Shown here piece after piece: positions 17,219 to 24,235 of a stretch of DNA of 47,013 nt; position 1 is the stretch's first letter; every line of letters starts with the position of its first letter. The position numbers and the translations under genes were made by a program. Location: contig JBDSHG010000067.1 in assembly GCA_039918615.1 (NCBI GenBank), positions 1-47,013 of the forward strand. Direction: 5' to 3'. The notes under the pieces are model-generated. The model had not been told where the DNA came from. It did no database searches and saw nothing but the letters and a program-made list of their open reading frames with translations. The DNA is from FEN-1250 sp039918615 (GTDB lineage: Bacteria > Gemmatimonadota > Gemmatimonadetes > Gemmatimonadales > Gemmatimonadaceae).

Positions 17219-17761
17219 GTGTGGATCCGCGTCGCGACGATAGCCGATGTGCCGGCACTCCAATCGCTCATCGCCACTTCGGTCCGTGAGCTCGGCGGCG
17301 CCTACTATTCTCCCGCGCAGATCGAGGCCGCAATCACCGCAGTCTTCGGTGTGGACACGCAGCTCATCTCTGATGGGACCTACTATCTCATCGACTCGCC
17401 GTCCGGTCCCGTGGCGATCGGAGGCTGGAGCTATCGCCGAACTCTCTACGGCGGCGATCAGATGAAGGCCGCGGACGACCCTCGCCTCGACCCGCGTACC
17501 GAGCCCGCCCGCATCCGCGCATTCTTCGTGCGGCCCTCGCATGCGCGGCGCGGGCTCGCGAAGCGGTTGTATCACGAGTGCGCGATCGCCGCGCGCGTCG
17601 CCGGCTTTCGACGCTTCGAGCTCATGGCGACGCTTCCCGGTGAGCCGTTGTACGCAGCGCTGGGATTCTCGCCGGGAGAGCGCATCTCCATTCCCGTCGC
17701 TCCAGGAGTCGAGCTCCCGCTGATCCGCATGAGTCGCGACATCGAGGCGAGAGACGCATGA
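17219..17761 (+). CDS. GNAT-family N-acetyltransferase
   Basis: This 180-residue acetyltransferase has a GTG start (WIRVATIADVPALQSLI). The acetyl-CoA binding motif A is seen as IRAFFVRPSHARRGLAKRLY, with the R-x2-G-x-A loop. Motif B-like YAALGFSPGERISIPV lies near the C-terminus. The acceptor is unknown, since GNAT enzymes modify proteins, antibiotics and small amines. Its stop overlaps the following start by 4 nt (ATGA), so the two proteins are probably made together. Confidence 0.88.
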   Translation: MWIRVATIADVPALQSLIATSVRELGGAYYSPAQIEAAITAVFGVDTQLISDGTYYLIDSPSGPVAIGGWSYRRTLYGGDQMKAADDPRLDPRTEPARIRAFFVRPSHARRGLAKRLYHECAIAARVAGFRRFELMATLPGEPLYAALGFSPGERISIPVAPGVELPLIRMSRDIEARDA

Positions 17762-18240
17762 ATGATCCAGTGACGAGCCCTACTTCCAACTATCGCGAGC
17801 CCGTCGCACCACCGCGCCGGCGCAAGCGATGGCTCGCAGCTCTTTTCTCGGTACTCACTCCCGGACTCGGCCATCTGTACCTCAAAGAACCGCGGCGAGC
17901 GCTGTCCGTCTGGGCGCTCGCCGTCGTCGGCAACCTCGCGGGGTTGCTGCTCGCCATGAGACTCGACGGCAACGCGCAGCTACTGGTGCTCGCGCTCGTC
18001 GCGCTGGCTTCATCGATCGCACAGCGATCATCTCGACGCCAACCATCGTCTACTTCTCTCGCGATCCTTCGCTGCATCGAACGCGCTGGTCGCGCATCGG
18101 TGCCGCTATTCACTGATGTCGTCGTCCCCCGGAATTCCGCATGCATCTTCGCACCACCCTCGGCCTCCTCGCTCTCGCTGGGTGCTCGTCCGCTCGAAAT
18201 CCATCCACATCGCATAATGCCGTGTCCGCGACGACCGTAA
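17758..18240 (+). CDS. Small membrane protein with uncertain C-terminus
   Basis: The N-terminal part (about residues 1-90) is credible: a basic leader (PPRRRKRWLAALFSVLTPG), then GLGHLYLKEPRRALSVW and two hydrophobic helices. This resembles the membrane segment found before some signal-peptidase-like proteins. After about residue 90 the sequence becomes Ser/Arg/Pro-rich with no family character, and the frame runs 100 nt into the next gene. That suggests a frameshift, an assembly error or erosion near 18010-18050. I tested the other two frames by eye and neither restores an obvious domain. Function is unknown. Confidence 0.5.
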   Translation: MNDPVTSPTSNYREPVAPPRRRKRWLAALFSVLTPGLGHLYLKEPRRALSVWALAVVGNLAGLLLAMRLDGNAQLLVLALVALASSIAQRSSRRQPSSTSLAILRCIERAGRASVPLFTDVVVPRNSACIFAPPSASSLSLGARPLEIHPHRIMPCPRRP

Positions 18241-19028
18241 CGCTCCCCGCGTGGTTACCAGGCCTGTGGACGCGCGAGTGGATCGAGCGACGAGGTGTTC
18301 GCTCGGATGCGTTCGACGTGCACTACTTCCAGACGCCCACCGTCTTCGGCGACATGCGCATCCCGCGCGATCGTCCATTATTTCCGAACGCGACGTCGTT
18401 CGCCGATCTCACCGACGCCGAGCTGCTCTCGCTCGCGAAACAGCGCGGCTTCGCGGGGTACACCACCGTCGCCGGCGCGCTCGCGACCTGGCACCACGAG
18501 GTCGACTTTCAGCCGCCCGACACCAGCGCCGACATCGGCCGCATCGAGCGCGTCGACGATGCCCACATGCTCGAGCATGCGACCGACAGCTCCTACACGG
18601 AGTCGTGGCGCACGATCGACGTCGGAGAACGCCGCTTTCTCGTGATACGCGTTGAGAGCGGAAGTCGTCTCGATCGCCTGCTGCTCGTAGCCGGCGACCG
18701 GTTTCTGTTCGTGCGCAACCGCACGCGCGACTTGCCGCCGCCCGAATCGATCGACGCGCTCATCGTCGCGACACGTGCGACTCGTGCGCAGCTCATCGAA
18801 TATCTCGATTGCGAATTCTCGACGGGGCTCGTGCGCGGCGGCGCCGGACCATGGCGGATAAAGCAATCGACCTTGCCGTGGCGCCAGAACAAGCGACTGG
18901 CATTCGCAGACGATATCGCCATCGCCGGCGGCACGCCCGCGCCTCGCCTGCCATCCATCGAGCATTGGGCTGTACCCGTGAACACCTTCTCGCAGGGGGA
19001 TCTACTCTCGCTCTTTCCTTCGCGATGA
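18141..19028 (+). CDS. Putative lipoprotein of unknown function (HRI1-like fold suspected)
   Basis: This 295-residue protein starts with a short lipoprotein signal (RTTLGLLALAGC, candidate lipidated Cys15). The mature part opens with LPGLWTREWIERRGVRSDAF and has FQTPTVFGDMRIPRDRPLF. I associate this pattern with bacterial proteins related to the HRI1 family, small double-barrel proteins of unknown role. That is recognition by pattern only. The rest (YTTVAGALATWHHEVDFQPP and onward) is consistent with a beta-rich lipocalin-like protein. It overlaps the doubtful tail of the preceding gene by 100 nt. Confidence 0.65.
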   Translation: MHLRTTLGLLALAGCSSARNPSTSHNAVSATTVTLPAWLPGLWTREWIERRGVRSDAFDVHYFQTPTVFGDMRIPRDRPLFPNATSFADLTDAELLSLAKQRGFAGYTTVAGALATWHHEVDFQPPDTSADIGRIERVDDAHMLEHATDSSYTESWRTIDVGERRFLVIRVESGSRLDRLLLVAGDRFLFVRNRTRDLPPPESIDALIVATRATRAQLIEYLDCEFSTGLVRGGAGPWRIKQSTLPWRQNKRLAFADDIAIAGGTPAPRLPSIEHWAVPVNTFSQGDLLSLFPSR

Positions 19029-19124
19029 CGAATACTCCGACCGTCCTTCCAGACGGCTCCTATCTGTCCAGGAGTCCAACTGGTGTGTGGTCCGCTCTTT
19101 CCCGGTATTCGAAGGAACTCGTTC

Positions 19125-19337
19125 ATGCTCAAGAAACTCTCCGTGTCGTTGTTCTCGATGGCGCTGATGATCGGATTCAGTGCGTCGGCGCAGGCGCAGC
19201 ACCACAACAAGAGGATGGTCCTCCTCGGCGAGCGCCACCTCGATGACCGCATGGACTCCGCGAAGATCGACATTAGCCGGGACAACGGATCGTTCCGCGC
19301 GATCCAGTTCCGGGTCCGGGTGTATGGAGTTCGCTAG
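19125..19337 (+). CDS. Small secreted protein, possibly a truncated DUF2541-like protein
   Basis: This 70-residue protein has an excellent signal peptide (LKKLSVSLFSMALMIGFSAS, cut after AQA). The start at 19125 has an AAGGA ribosome binding site. The mature part has about 46 residues (VLLGERHLDDRMDSAKIDI, then GSFRAIQFRVRVYGVR). The LLGERxLDxRxDxxxI pattern and a following FRAIQFRVR strand look like the first half of DUF2541-type proteins, which normally continue for several more strands. The early stop suggests truncation or a short variant. A strong terminator follows 43 nt downstream. Confidence 0.6.
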   Translation: MLKKLSVSLFSMALMIGFSASAQAQHHNKRMVLLGERHLDDRMDSAKIDISRDNGSFRAIQFRVRVYGVR

Positions 19338-19380
19338 ACGACAGACATCGGCGCTCCTGGTCGAGCGTCAGTGATTCAGG

Positions 19381-19412
19381 GCCCCCGTGCGGTATCTCCG
19401 CGCGGGGGCTTT
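19381..19412 (+). terminator. Rho-independent terminator
   Basis: A 12-bp stem (19381-19392 with 19398-19409) contains one G-U wobble. It encloses a 5-nt loop (TATCT) and is followed by TTT at 19410-19412. It ends the transcription unit of the small secreted protein. Confidence 0.8.
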
Positions 19413-19474
19413 GCATGTGCAGCAGGCCTAGCGCGCGAGCGGATGTCCGCTTTTTCCCGACGACCAGCGCTTAC

Positions 19475-19750
19475 ATGGTAGGCGACAGCGCGGCGGAGGG
19501 CGAGTATCGCGCAGCGCTCGCGACGTTGGCGGGCGGCACGCGCCTCGACAGTGCCGCGCTACCGAGCATCGTGGCGCACTTCGCGAAGGAGCTTCAGTCG
19601 CGTGGCAAAATCGCCGAGGCGGATGCGATGCTGCGACGAACGCTCGCGTGGCTGCCTCCCGGTGCGGACTCCGCCAGTGCCGTGATGCAAGCGCTGCAAG
19701 CGGAGCTTCGTGACCCGCCCCCGATCCAGCACGCACCGGCGGCGCATTAG
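19475..19750 (+). CDS. Possible small TPR-like protein or gene fragment
   Basis: This open frame lies just after the terminator. From the ATG at 19475 it encodes 91 residues with a helical, TPR-like look (EYRAALATLAGGTRLDSAAL, then HFAKELQSRGKIAEADAMLR). There is no good ribosome binding site. An earlier in-frame ATG at 19415 would sit directly against the terminator. It may be the C-terminal remnant of a larger TPR protein, so its status as a real gene is uncertain. Confidence 0.3.
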   Translation: MVGDSAAEGEYRAALATLAGGTRLDSAALPSIVAHFAKELQSRGKIAEADAMLRRTLAWLPPGADSASAVMQALQAELRDPPPIQHAPAAH

Positions 19751-19834
19751 CCCGGTAGCTCCGGAGCGGGCCGAGCTGAGCTGGACCCTGGTACATTCGG
19801 TTTCGCGGCGATTTCCAACCTATTATCCTGACCG

Positions 19835-19861
19835 TGTCGATTCCGGCGCTCCCCGTTCGAC
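19835..19861 (+). promoter_or_regulatory. Putative ECF42-dependent promoter of the DGPF operon
   Basis: TGTCGA (19835-19840) and CGAC (19858-19861) are separated by 17 nt, 79 nt before the first DGPF start. The sequence matches the signature I recall for ECF42 target promoters (TGTCGA at -35, a CGA-type element at -10). The ECF42 gene lies at the distal end of the same gene row, which predicts autoregulation. A TATTAT at 19821-19826 has no acceptable -35 partner. Confidence 0.6.
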
Positions 19862-19939
19862 GTGTATGTAGAGCCGGGAGCATACACCCCCAATTCGACG
19901 CGTCACCGGCGGAACTCTCGATCGACAGGAGCGACGACC

Positions 19940-20395
19940 ATGAGATTCATGATGATCATCAAGGCGGATAAGGCGACCGAAGCCGGAGTGATGCCGACCG
20001 AGGAGCTGCTCGTTGCCATGGGGAAGTACAACGAAGAGCTGATCAAGGCGGGCGCACTACTCGCGGCCGACGGGCTGCAGCCGAGCGCGAAGGGCGCGCG
20101 CGTCCGTCATGCCGGTGGAAAGTCTACGGTGATCGACGGCCCGTTCGCCGAGACGAAGGAACTCATCGCGGGCTTCTGGCTGATCCAGGTGAAATCGAAG
20201 GACGAGGCGGTCGAGTGGGCGAAGCGCGTCCCCTTCGATCCCAATGGCCCCTCCGCGACGAGCGATGGTATAGGGGAGATCGAGCTCCGCCAGCTGTACG
20301 AGGCCGCGGACTTCACTCGCGAGCTCTATCCCTCCGACGAGGTGCAGCAGATGTTCAGCGCGGAAGGCGATTTTCGCAGGCAGACCAATAGCTGA
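19940..20395 (+). CDS. DGPF/YciI-family protein 1
   Basis: This 151-residue DGPF-domain protein has a YCII-related ferredoxin-like fold. It starts RFMMIIKADKATEAGVMPTE after a ribosome binding site (AGGAG). It carries the defining motif STVIDGPFAETKELIAGF, with DGPF near residue 69, and the C-terminal strand EIELRQLYEAADF. YciI proteins can show dehalogenase-like or peroxidase-like chemistry, but DGPF proteins linked to ECF42 sigma factors have no proven reaction. It is the first gene after the putative ECF42 promoter. It resembles the protein encoded at 20437 closely enough to be a tandem duplicate. Confidence 0.92.
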   Translation: MRFMMIIKADKATEAGVMPTEELLVAMGKYNEELIKAGALLAADGLQPSAKGARVRHAGGKSTVIDGPFAETKELIAGFWLIQVKSKDEAVEWAKRVPFDPNGPSATSDGIGEIELRQLYEAADFTRELYPSDEVQQMFSAEGDFRRQTNS

Positions 20396-20436
20396 TCGCG
20401 GCAACGTGCACTCACACACATTCGACGAAAATCACA

Positions 20437-20844
20437 ATGCGATTCATGATCATCCGCAAGGCGGACGACGAAACCGAAGCAAGCATGATGCCGACGCAGG
20501 AGCTCATCGACTCCATGATGGCCTACAATGGTGAGATGATCAAAGCCGGCGTGATGCTGGACGGCGCCGGCTTGCAGGCGAGCAGCAAGGGCGCACGCAT
20601 CAGCTTCGCGAAAGGGAAGCCAACGGTCACCGATGGTCCGTTCACCGAGGCGAAGGAGCTCGTCGCGGGCTTCTCGATCATCGAGGTCGAGTCGAAGGCC
20701 GAAGCGATCGAGTGGATGAAGCGGTGGCCGCAGCTCGACGGGCATGGCAACGTCCAGCTCGAACTGCGGCAGCTGTTCTCGCCCGAGGATTTCGGCGAGG
20801 AAGCGATCGCGCAATTCGACGATCTCGCGAAGCGAAAGAAGTAA
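20437..20844 (+). CDS. DGPF/YciI-family protein 2
   Basis: This 135-residue paralogue of the preceding gene shares RFMIIRKADDETEASMMPTQ, the TVTDGPFTEAKELVAGFSII core and the terminal VQLELRQLFSPEDFGEEA. It lacks the longer C-terminal tail of its neighbour. The pair probably arose by tandem duplication and then diverged. It lies 41 nt after the first copy and 47 nt before the VOC gene, consistent with one operon. Function is unproven, but multiple DGPF genes next to an ECF42 factor are the standard context. Confidence 0.92.
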   Translation: MRFMIIRKADDETEASMMPTQELIDSMMAYNGEMIKAGVMLDGAGLQASSKGARISFAKGKPTVTDGPFTEAKELVAGFSIIEVESKAEAIEWMKRWPQLDGHGNVQLELRQLFSPEDFGEEAIAQFDDLAKRKK

Positions 20845-20891
20845 GCGACACTCACGCACCGCACGCATTGCATACACACTGGAGAGCACAC

Positions 20892-21272
20892 ATGATCACG
20901 CATCTGCACGCGACGACCGTCGTCGTCTCCGATCAGGACAAGGCCATCGACTACTACACACGCGTGCTCGGTTGGGAGAAGACCACCGACTCGCCGATGG
21001 GACCCGACATGCGCTGGGTTACCGTCGCGCCGAAGGGCGCGGCGACGAACATCGCGCTCGCGCTGCCGAGCTGGTACACGAAGAAGCCGTCGCAAGAGAT
21101 GGGAATCATGACGGGGATCGCCTTCGCATGCGAGGACATGAAGGTGACCTTCGCAGAGCTCAAGAAGCGCGGCGTCAACTTCAAGGGCGAGCCCGAGATG
21201 ATGCCGTGGGGCAAGCTCGGCGTGTGGTTCCTCGACCCCGATGCGAACGAGTTCTTCATGGCCGAGAGCTGA
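20892..21272 (+). CDS. VOC-family protein in the ECF42 operon
   Basis: This 126-residue single-domain VOC protein starts ITHLHATTVVVSDQDKAIDY with the ATG at 20892 (GGAGAG upstream). It continues with TRVLGWEKTTDSPMGPDMRW. The closing segment MMPWGKLGVWFLDPDANEFF contains the metal-ligand position typical of PhnB/glyoxalase-like proteins. VOC proteins are common passengers in ECF42/DGPF loci, which supports a shared stress or detoxification role, although the substrate is unknown. Its TGA overlaps the ATG of the DoxX-like gene by 1 nt (TGATG). Confidence 0.9.
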   Translation: MITHLHATTVVVSDQDKAIDYYTRVLGWEKTTDSPMGPDMRWVTVAPKGAATNIALALPSWYTKKPSQEMGIMTGIAFACEDMKVTFAELKKRGVNFKGEPEMMPWGKLGVWFLDPDANEFFMAES

Positions 21273-21646
21273 TGCAAAGCGCCGCACGGAAGTGGACCGG
21301 GCGCGTGCTCACCACGCTCGCCGCGCTCTTCCTGCTCATGGATACGACCCTCAAGTTCCTGCATCCGCCGCAGGTGCTTGCGACCTTCACACAGCTCGGC
21401 TGGCCGGCCGACCTCGCGGCGACGCTCGGCATCATCCAGCTGAGCTGTCTGATCGTCTACCTCGTTCCGCGCACCGCGATTATCGGCGCCATTCTCCTCA
21501 CCGGCTACCTCGGCGGTGCCATCGCGACGAACATGCGCGTCGGTAATCCGTTGTTCACTCACATCCTCTTTCCGATTTACCTCTCCGTATTCATCTGGGG
21601 CGGGCTCTACTTGCGCGACACGCGTGTGCGCACGCTCATTTCCTGA
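21272..21646 (+). CDS. DoxX-like four-helix membrane protein
   Basis: This 124-residue integral membrane protein has four predicted helices. The first contains GRVLTTLAALFLLMDTTLKF, and the DoxX-like signature KFLHPPQVLATFTQLGWPAD follows. Later segments are TAIIGAILLTGYLGGAIATN and HILFPIYLSVFIWGGLYLRD. DoxX-like proteins are associated with redox and thiol stress in some bacteria, but the mechanism is unknown. It starts inside the VOC stop codon, so translation is coupled. It is a usual companion of ECF42/DGPF genes. Confidence 0.88.
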   Translation: MQSAARKWTGRVLTTLAALFLLMDTTLKFLHPPQVLATFTQLGWPADLAATLGIIQLSCLIVYLVPRTAIIGAILLTGYLGGAIATNMRVGNPLFTHILFPIYLSVFIWGGLYLRDTRVRTLIS

Positions 21647-21674
21647 TCACTCACATCAGCAAAGCGAGCGCGCG

Positions 21675-22034
21675 ATGAGATTTCTGTGTCTGATTAATCT
21701 GGACGAGAAGGAGATGGCCGCGCTGCCGCATGCCACGATGAACGACCTCAACGTTCGCCATCTGGCGCTCAACGACTCCCTTCGCGAAAGCGGCAACTTC
21801 GTCGAAGCCTCCGCGCTCGAGTCCTCGGCGAGCGCTGTGCGAATGCGGGCGCGCGGCGGAAAGCGCACGGTCCTCGATGGACCATTCGCCGAGGCGAAGG
21901 AGCTGGTGGCGGGCTTCTATCTCGTGGAGGCGAAGGACATGCAGGAGGCGATCACGATCGCGTCGCGCTTTCCGAGCGCACCGTACGCCACCGTCGAGAT
22001 CTGGCCGACGAGGCAGCTGGAGGTCGACGCATAG
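21675..22034 (+). CDS. DGPF/YciI-family protein 3
   Basis: This is a third DGPF protein, of 119 residues (RFLCLINLDEKEMAALPHAT). It has the core KRTVLDGPFAEAKELVAGFY and a final strand YATVEIWPTRQLEVDA. It is more distant from the other two copies and of the short type usually placed directly before the sigma gene. The start at 21675 matches the family N-terminus. The frame is open further upstream, but that part overlaps the DoxX-like gene. The sigma factor starts 59 nt downstream. Confidence 0.92.
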   Translation: MRFLCLINLDEKEMAALPHATMNDLNVRHLALNDSLRESGNFVEASALESSASAVRMRARGGKRTVLDGPFAEAKELVAGFYLVEAKDMQEAITIASRFPSAPYATVEIWPTRQLEVDA

Positions 22035-22093
22035 CGTAACTCGCATTCGCTGCGGGGTTGCAGGAGCGGCGCACGCCCGACTGATTCCAGCGC

Positions 22094-23359
22094 ATGACGG
22101 CCACCGATACTCAGCGTGCGATCGACGCAGTCTGGAGAATCGAGTCGGCGAAGCTCATCGCCGGCCTCGCGCGTCTCGTCGGCGACATCGGGGAGGCGGA
22201 GGATCTCGCGCAGGACGCGCTCCTCATCGCGCTCGAGAAGTGGCCCGAGTCCGGAGTCCCCGAGAAGCCGGGCGCATGGCTCATGGCCACCGCGAAACAT
22301 CGCGCCTTCGATCTGATGCGCCGGCGCGCGCTCCTCGAGCGCAAGCACGAGCAGCTCGGCCACGAGCTCGACGCGCAGGTGGAGTCGGCCATCCCCGATC
22401 TCGATGCTGCACTCGACGATGACATCGGCGACGATCTCCTGCGCCTCGTCTTCACCGCCTGCCACCCCGTGCTCTCGACCGAGGCGCAGGTCGCGCTGAC
22501 GCTGCGCCTGCTCGGCGGGCTCACCACCGACGAGATCGCGCGCGCATTCCTGGTTCCCGAGCCGACCATCGCGCAGCGCATCGTGCGCGCGAAGCGCGCG
22601 CTCGCCGATGCAAAGGTGCCCTTCGAGGTGCCGCGCGGTGCGGCGCTCGCCACCCGGCTCTCGTCGGTGCTCGGCGTGATCTATCTCATTTTCAATGAGG
22701 GGTACTCGGCCACCGCCGGCGACGACTGGATGCGGCCGGCGCTCTGCGAAGACGCGCTGCGGCTGGGGCGCATCCTCGCGTCGCTCGCGCCCGCGGAGCC
22801 TGAGGTGCACGGACTCGTCGCGCTGATGGAGATCCAGGCGTCGCGCGCGCGCGCGAGGGTCGGCCCGAATGGCGAGCCGGTCCTGCTCCTCGAGCAGGAT
22901 CGCGCGAAGTGGGACTACGTGCTCATTCGGCGTGGCCTCGACGCGCTCGCGCGTGCGGAAGCGCTTGGCGGGACGGAGGGGAGCTATGCGATGCAGGCGG
23001 CGATCGCGGCGTGTCACGCGCGCGCACGCTCTGGCGACGAGACCGACTGGGAGCGCATCGCGTCGCTGTACGAGACGCTCGCGCGGCTGACGCCGTCGCC
23101 GGTGATCGAGCTCAATCGCGCCGTGGCGGTCGGGATGGCGCGCGGGCCCGCGGCGGGACTCGCGTTGGTGGATGCGCTCGTGTCCGATCCGGCGCTCAGG
23201 AACTACCACCTGCTGCCGAGCGTGCGGGGCGATCTGCTCGCGAAGCTCGGGCGCGCGAGCGAGGCGCGCGAGGAGCTCGAGCGCGCGGCGTCGCTCACCA
23301 GGAACGCGCGGGAGCGGGAGCTGCTCCTCGCACGCGTGGCGGCGCTGCCGGTAGACTAG
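22094..23359 (+). CDS. ECF42-group sigma factor with C-terminal TPR extension
   Basis: This 421-residue RNA polymerase sigma factor has region 2 (about 20-85, with ARLVGDIGEAEDLAQDALLI and ATAKHRAFDLMRRR) and region 4 (about 125-175, with LTTDEIARAFLVPEPTIAQR). A C-terminal extension of roughly 220 residues follows, characteristic of ECF42: LGVIYLIFNEGYSATAGDDW, then helical TPR-like repeats to the end. No anti-sigma gene is adjacent, as is usual for ECF42, whose extension is needed for activity according to published work. It probably directs transcription of the upstream DGPF/VOC/DoxX genes from the promoter at 19835. Confidence 0.94.
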   Translation: MTATDTQRAIDAVWRIESAKLIAGLARLVGDIGEAEDLAQDALLIALEKWPESGVPEKPGAWLMATAKHRAFDLMRRRALLERKHEQLGHELDAQVESAIPDLDAALDDDIGDDLLRLVFTACHPVLSTEAQVALTLRLLGGLTTDEIARAFLVPEPTIAQRIVRAKRALADAKVPFEVPRGAALATRLSSVLGVIYLIFNEGYSATAGDDWMRPALCEDALRLGRILASLAPAEPEVHGLVALMEIQASRARARVGPNGEPVLLLEQDRAKWDYVLIRRGLDALARAEALGGTEGSYAMQAAIAACHARARSGDETDWERIASLYETLARLTPSPVIELNRAVAVGMARGPAAGLALVDALVSDPALRNYHLLPSVRGDLLAKLGRASEAREELERAASLTRNARERELLLARVAALPVD

Positions 23360-23424
23360 CGCGTCACTGGACAGCGACCGGCCCCGGACGCAACATCAGG
23401 GCTTCCCCAACTCGAGTCACTTCC

Positions 23425-23946
23425 ATGCATGTCCGCGCTCTCGCGATCACACTCGCTCTTTCCGCACTCCCATGTCTCGCAGAGGCGCAGGGTGCGCCCG
23501 TTTCCGAATCCTTTCGCGAGCAGGCGGCATCCGCGGGGAAGCATCTGATGGCGGCCGCCGAGACGATGCCGGCTGAGAAGTACGGCTTCAAGCCAACGCC
23601 GGCGCAGATGAGCTTCGGCGACATCGTCGCGCATCTGATCGAGGGGAACGACTACCTCTGTGGCACCATCAGTGGCGCGAAGGCGCCTGCGCGCGCGAAG
23701 GTCACGGGCGCGAGCAGCAAGACGGCGCTCACCGGCGAGTTGAAGGACTCGTTCGCCTTCTGTGATGAGTCGCTGGCGAAGCTCGACGACTCGAAGCTCG
23801 GCGAGCAGCTCCCGTTCTTCGGCGGCAAGATGCGGTCGCGCGCCTACATTCTCTTCGTGGCGATCGGCGACTGGGCCGACCACTACAGCCAGAGCGCGGT
23901 GTATCTTCGACTCAACGGCCTGCTCCCACCGACGGCGAAGAAATAG
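23425..23946 (+). CDS. Exported DinB-family protein
   Basis: This 173-residue protein has a signal peptide (HVRALAITLALSALPCLAEA, cut after AEAQG), then a DinB-like four-helix bundle. Its typical pieces are MPAEKYGFKPTPAQMSFGDI, followed by VAHLIEGNDYL, and GDWADHYSQSAVYLRLNGL. His residues in VAHLIEGN and ADHYSQ could form the usual metal site. Secreted DinB proteins are frequent in Gemmatimonadota and Acidobacteriota genomes. It starts 65 nt after the sigma gene. No separate ECF42-type promoter is visible in that gap, so it may be read through. Confidence 0.82.
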   Translation: MHVRALAITLALSALPCLAEAQGAPVSESFREQAASAGKHLMAAAETMPAEKYGFKPTPAQMSFGDIVAHLIEGNDYLCGTISGAKAPARAKVTGASSKTALTGELKDSFAFCDESLAKLDDSKLGEQLPFFGGKMRSRAYILFVAIGDWADHYSQSAVYLRLNGLLPPTAKK

Positions 23947-24235
23947 CTTGAATTCAAGAGAAGTTCCGGCGATGCAAAACCGGCCACTCGCGAGGGTTGC
24001 GGGCGGCCGTCCCGGCAAAATTCAAATCGCGGCGAGCGGCCGGCCCTGACGGTATTCACGCGCAAACACCGAAACCACCCTGTCCCCCACATCGTAGGGG
24101 TTGACGGAAGCACTCGTCCCGCAACGGCGCGGGTGCCTCCGCGACGACGGGCCCACGGACTTTCCCGGCACGGCTCAAACCATCATCGTCGCTACGTTGT
24201 CGAACGGGTGACCCTTACCCGGCCCCTGTGCACGC

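Noticed and set aside
23947..23958. Perfect 12-bp palindrome CTTGAATTCAAG just after the exported DinB gene
   Set aside because: It is short, directly follows a stop codon, has no T-run or promoter nearby and is not repeated in other gaps. Chance occurrence is plausible.
24195..24235. Second ECF42-type promoter before the DUF5916 gene (TGTCGA at about 24195)
   Set aside because: There is no CGA element 16-18 nt downstream.
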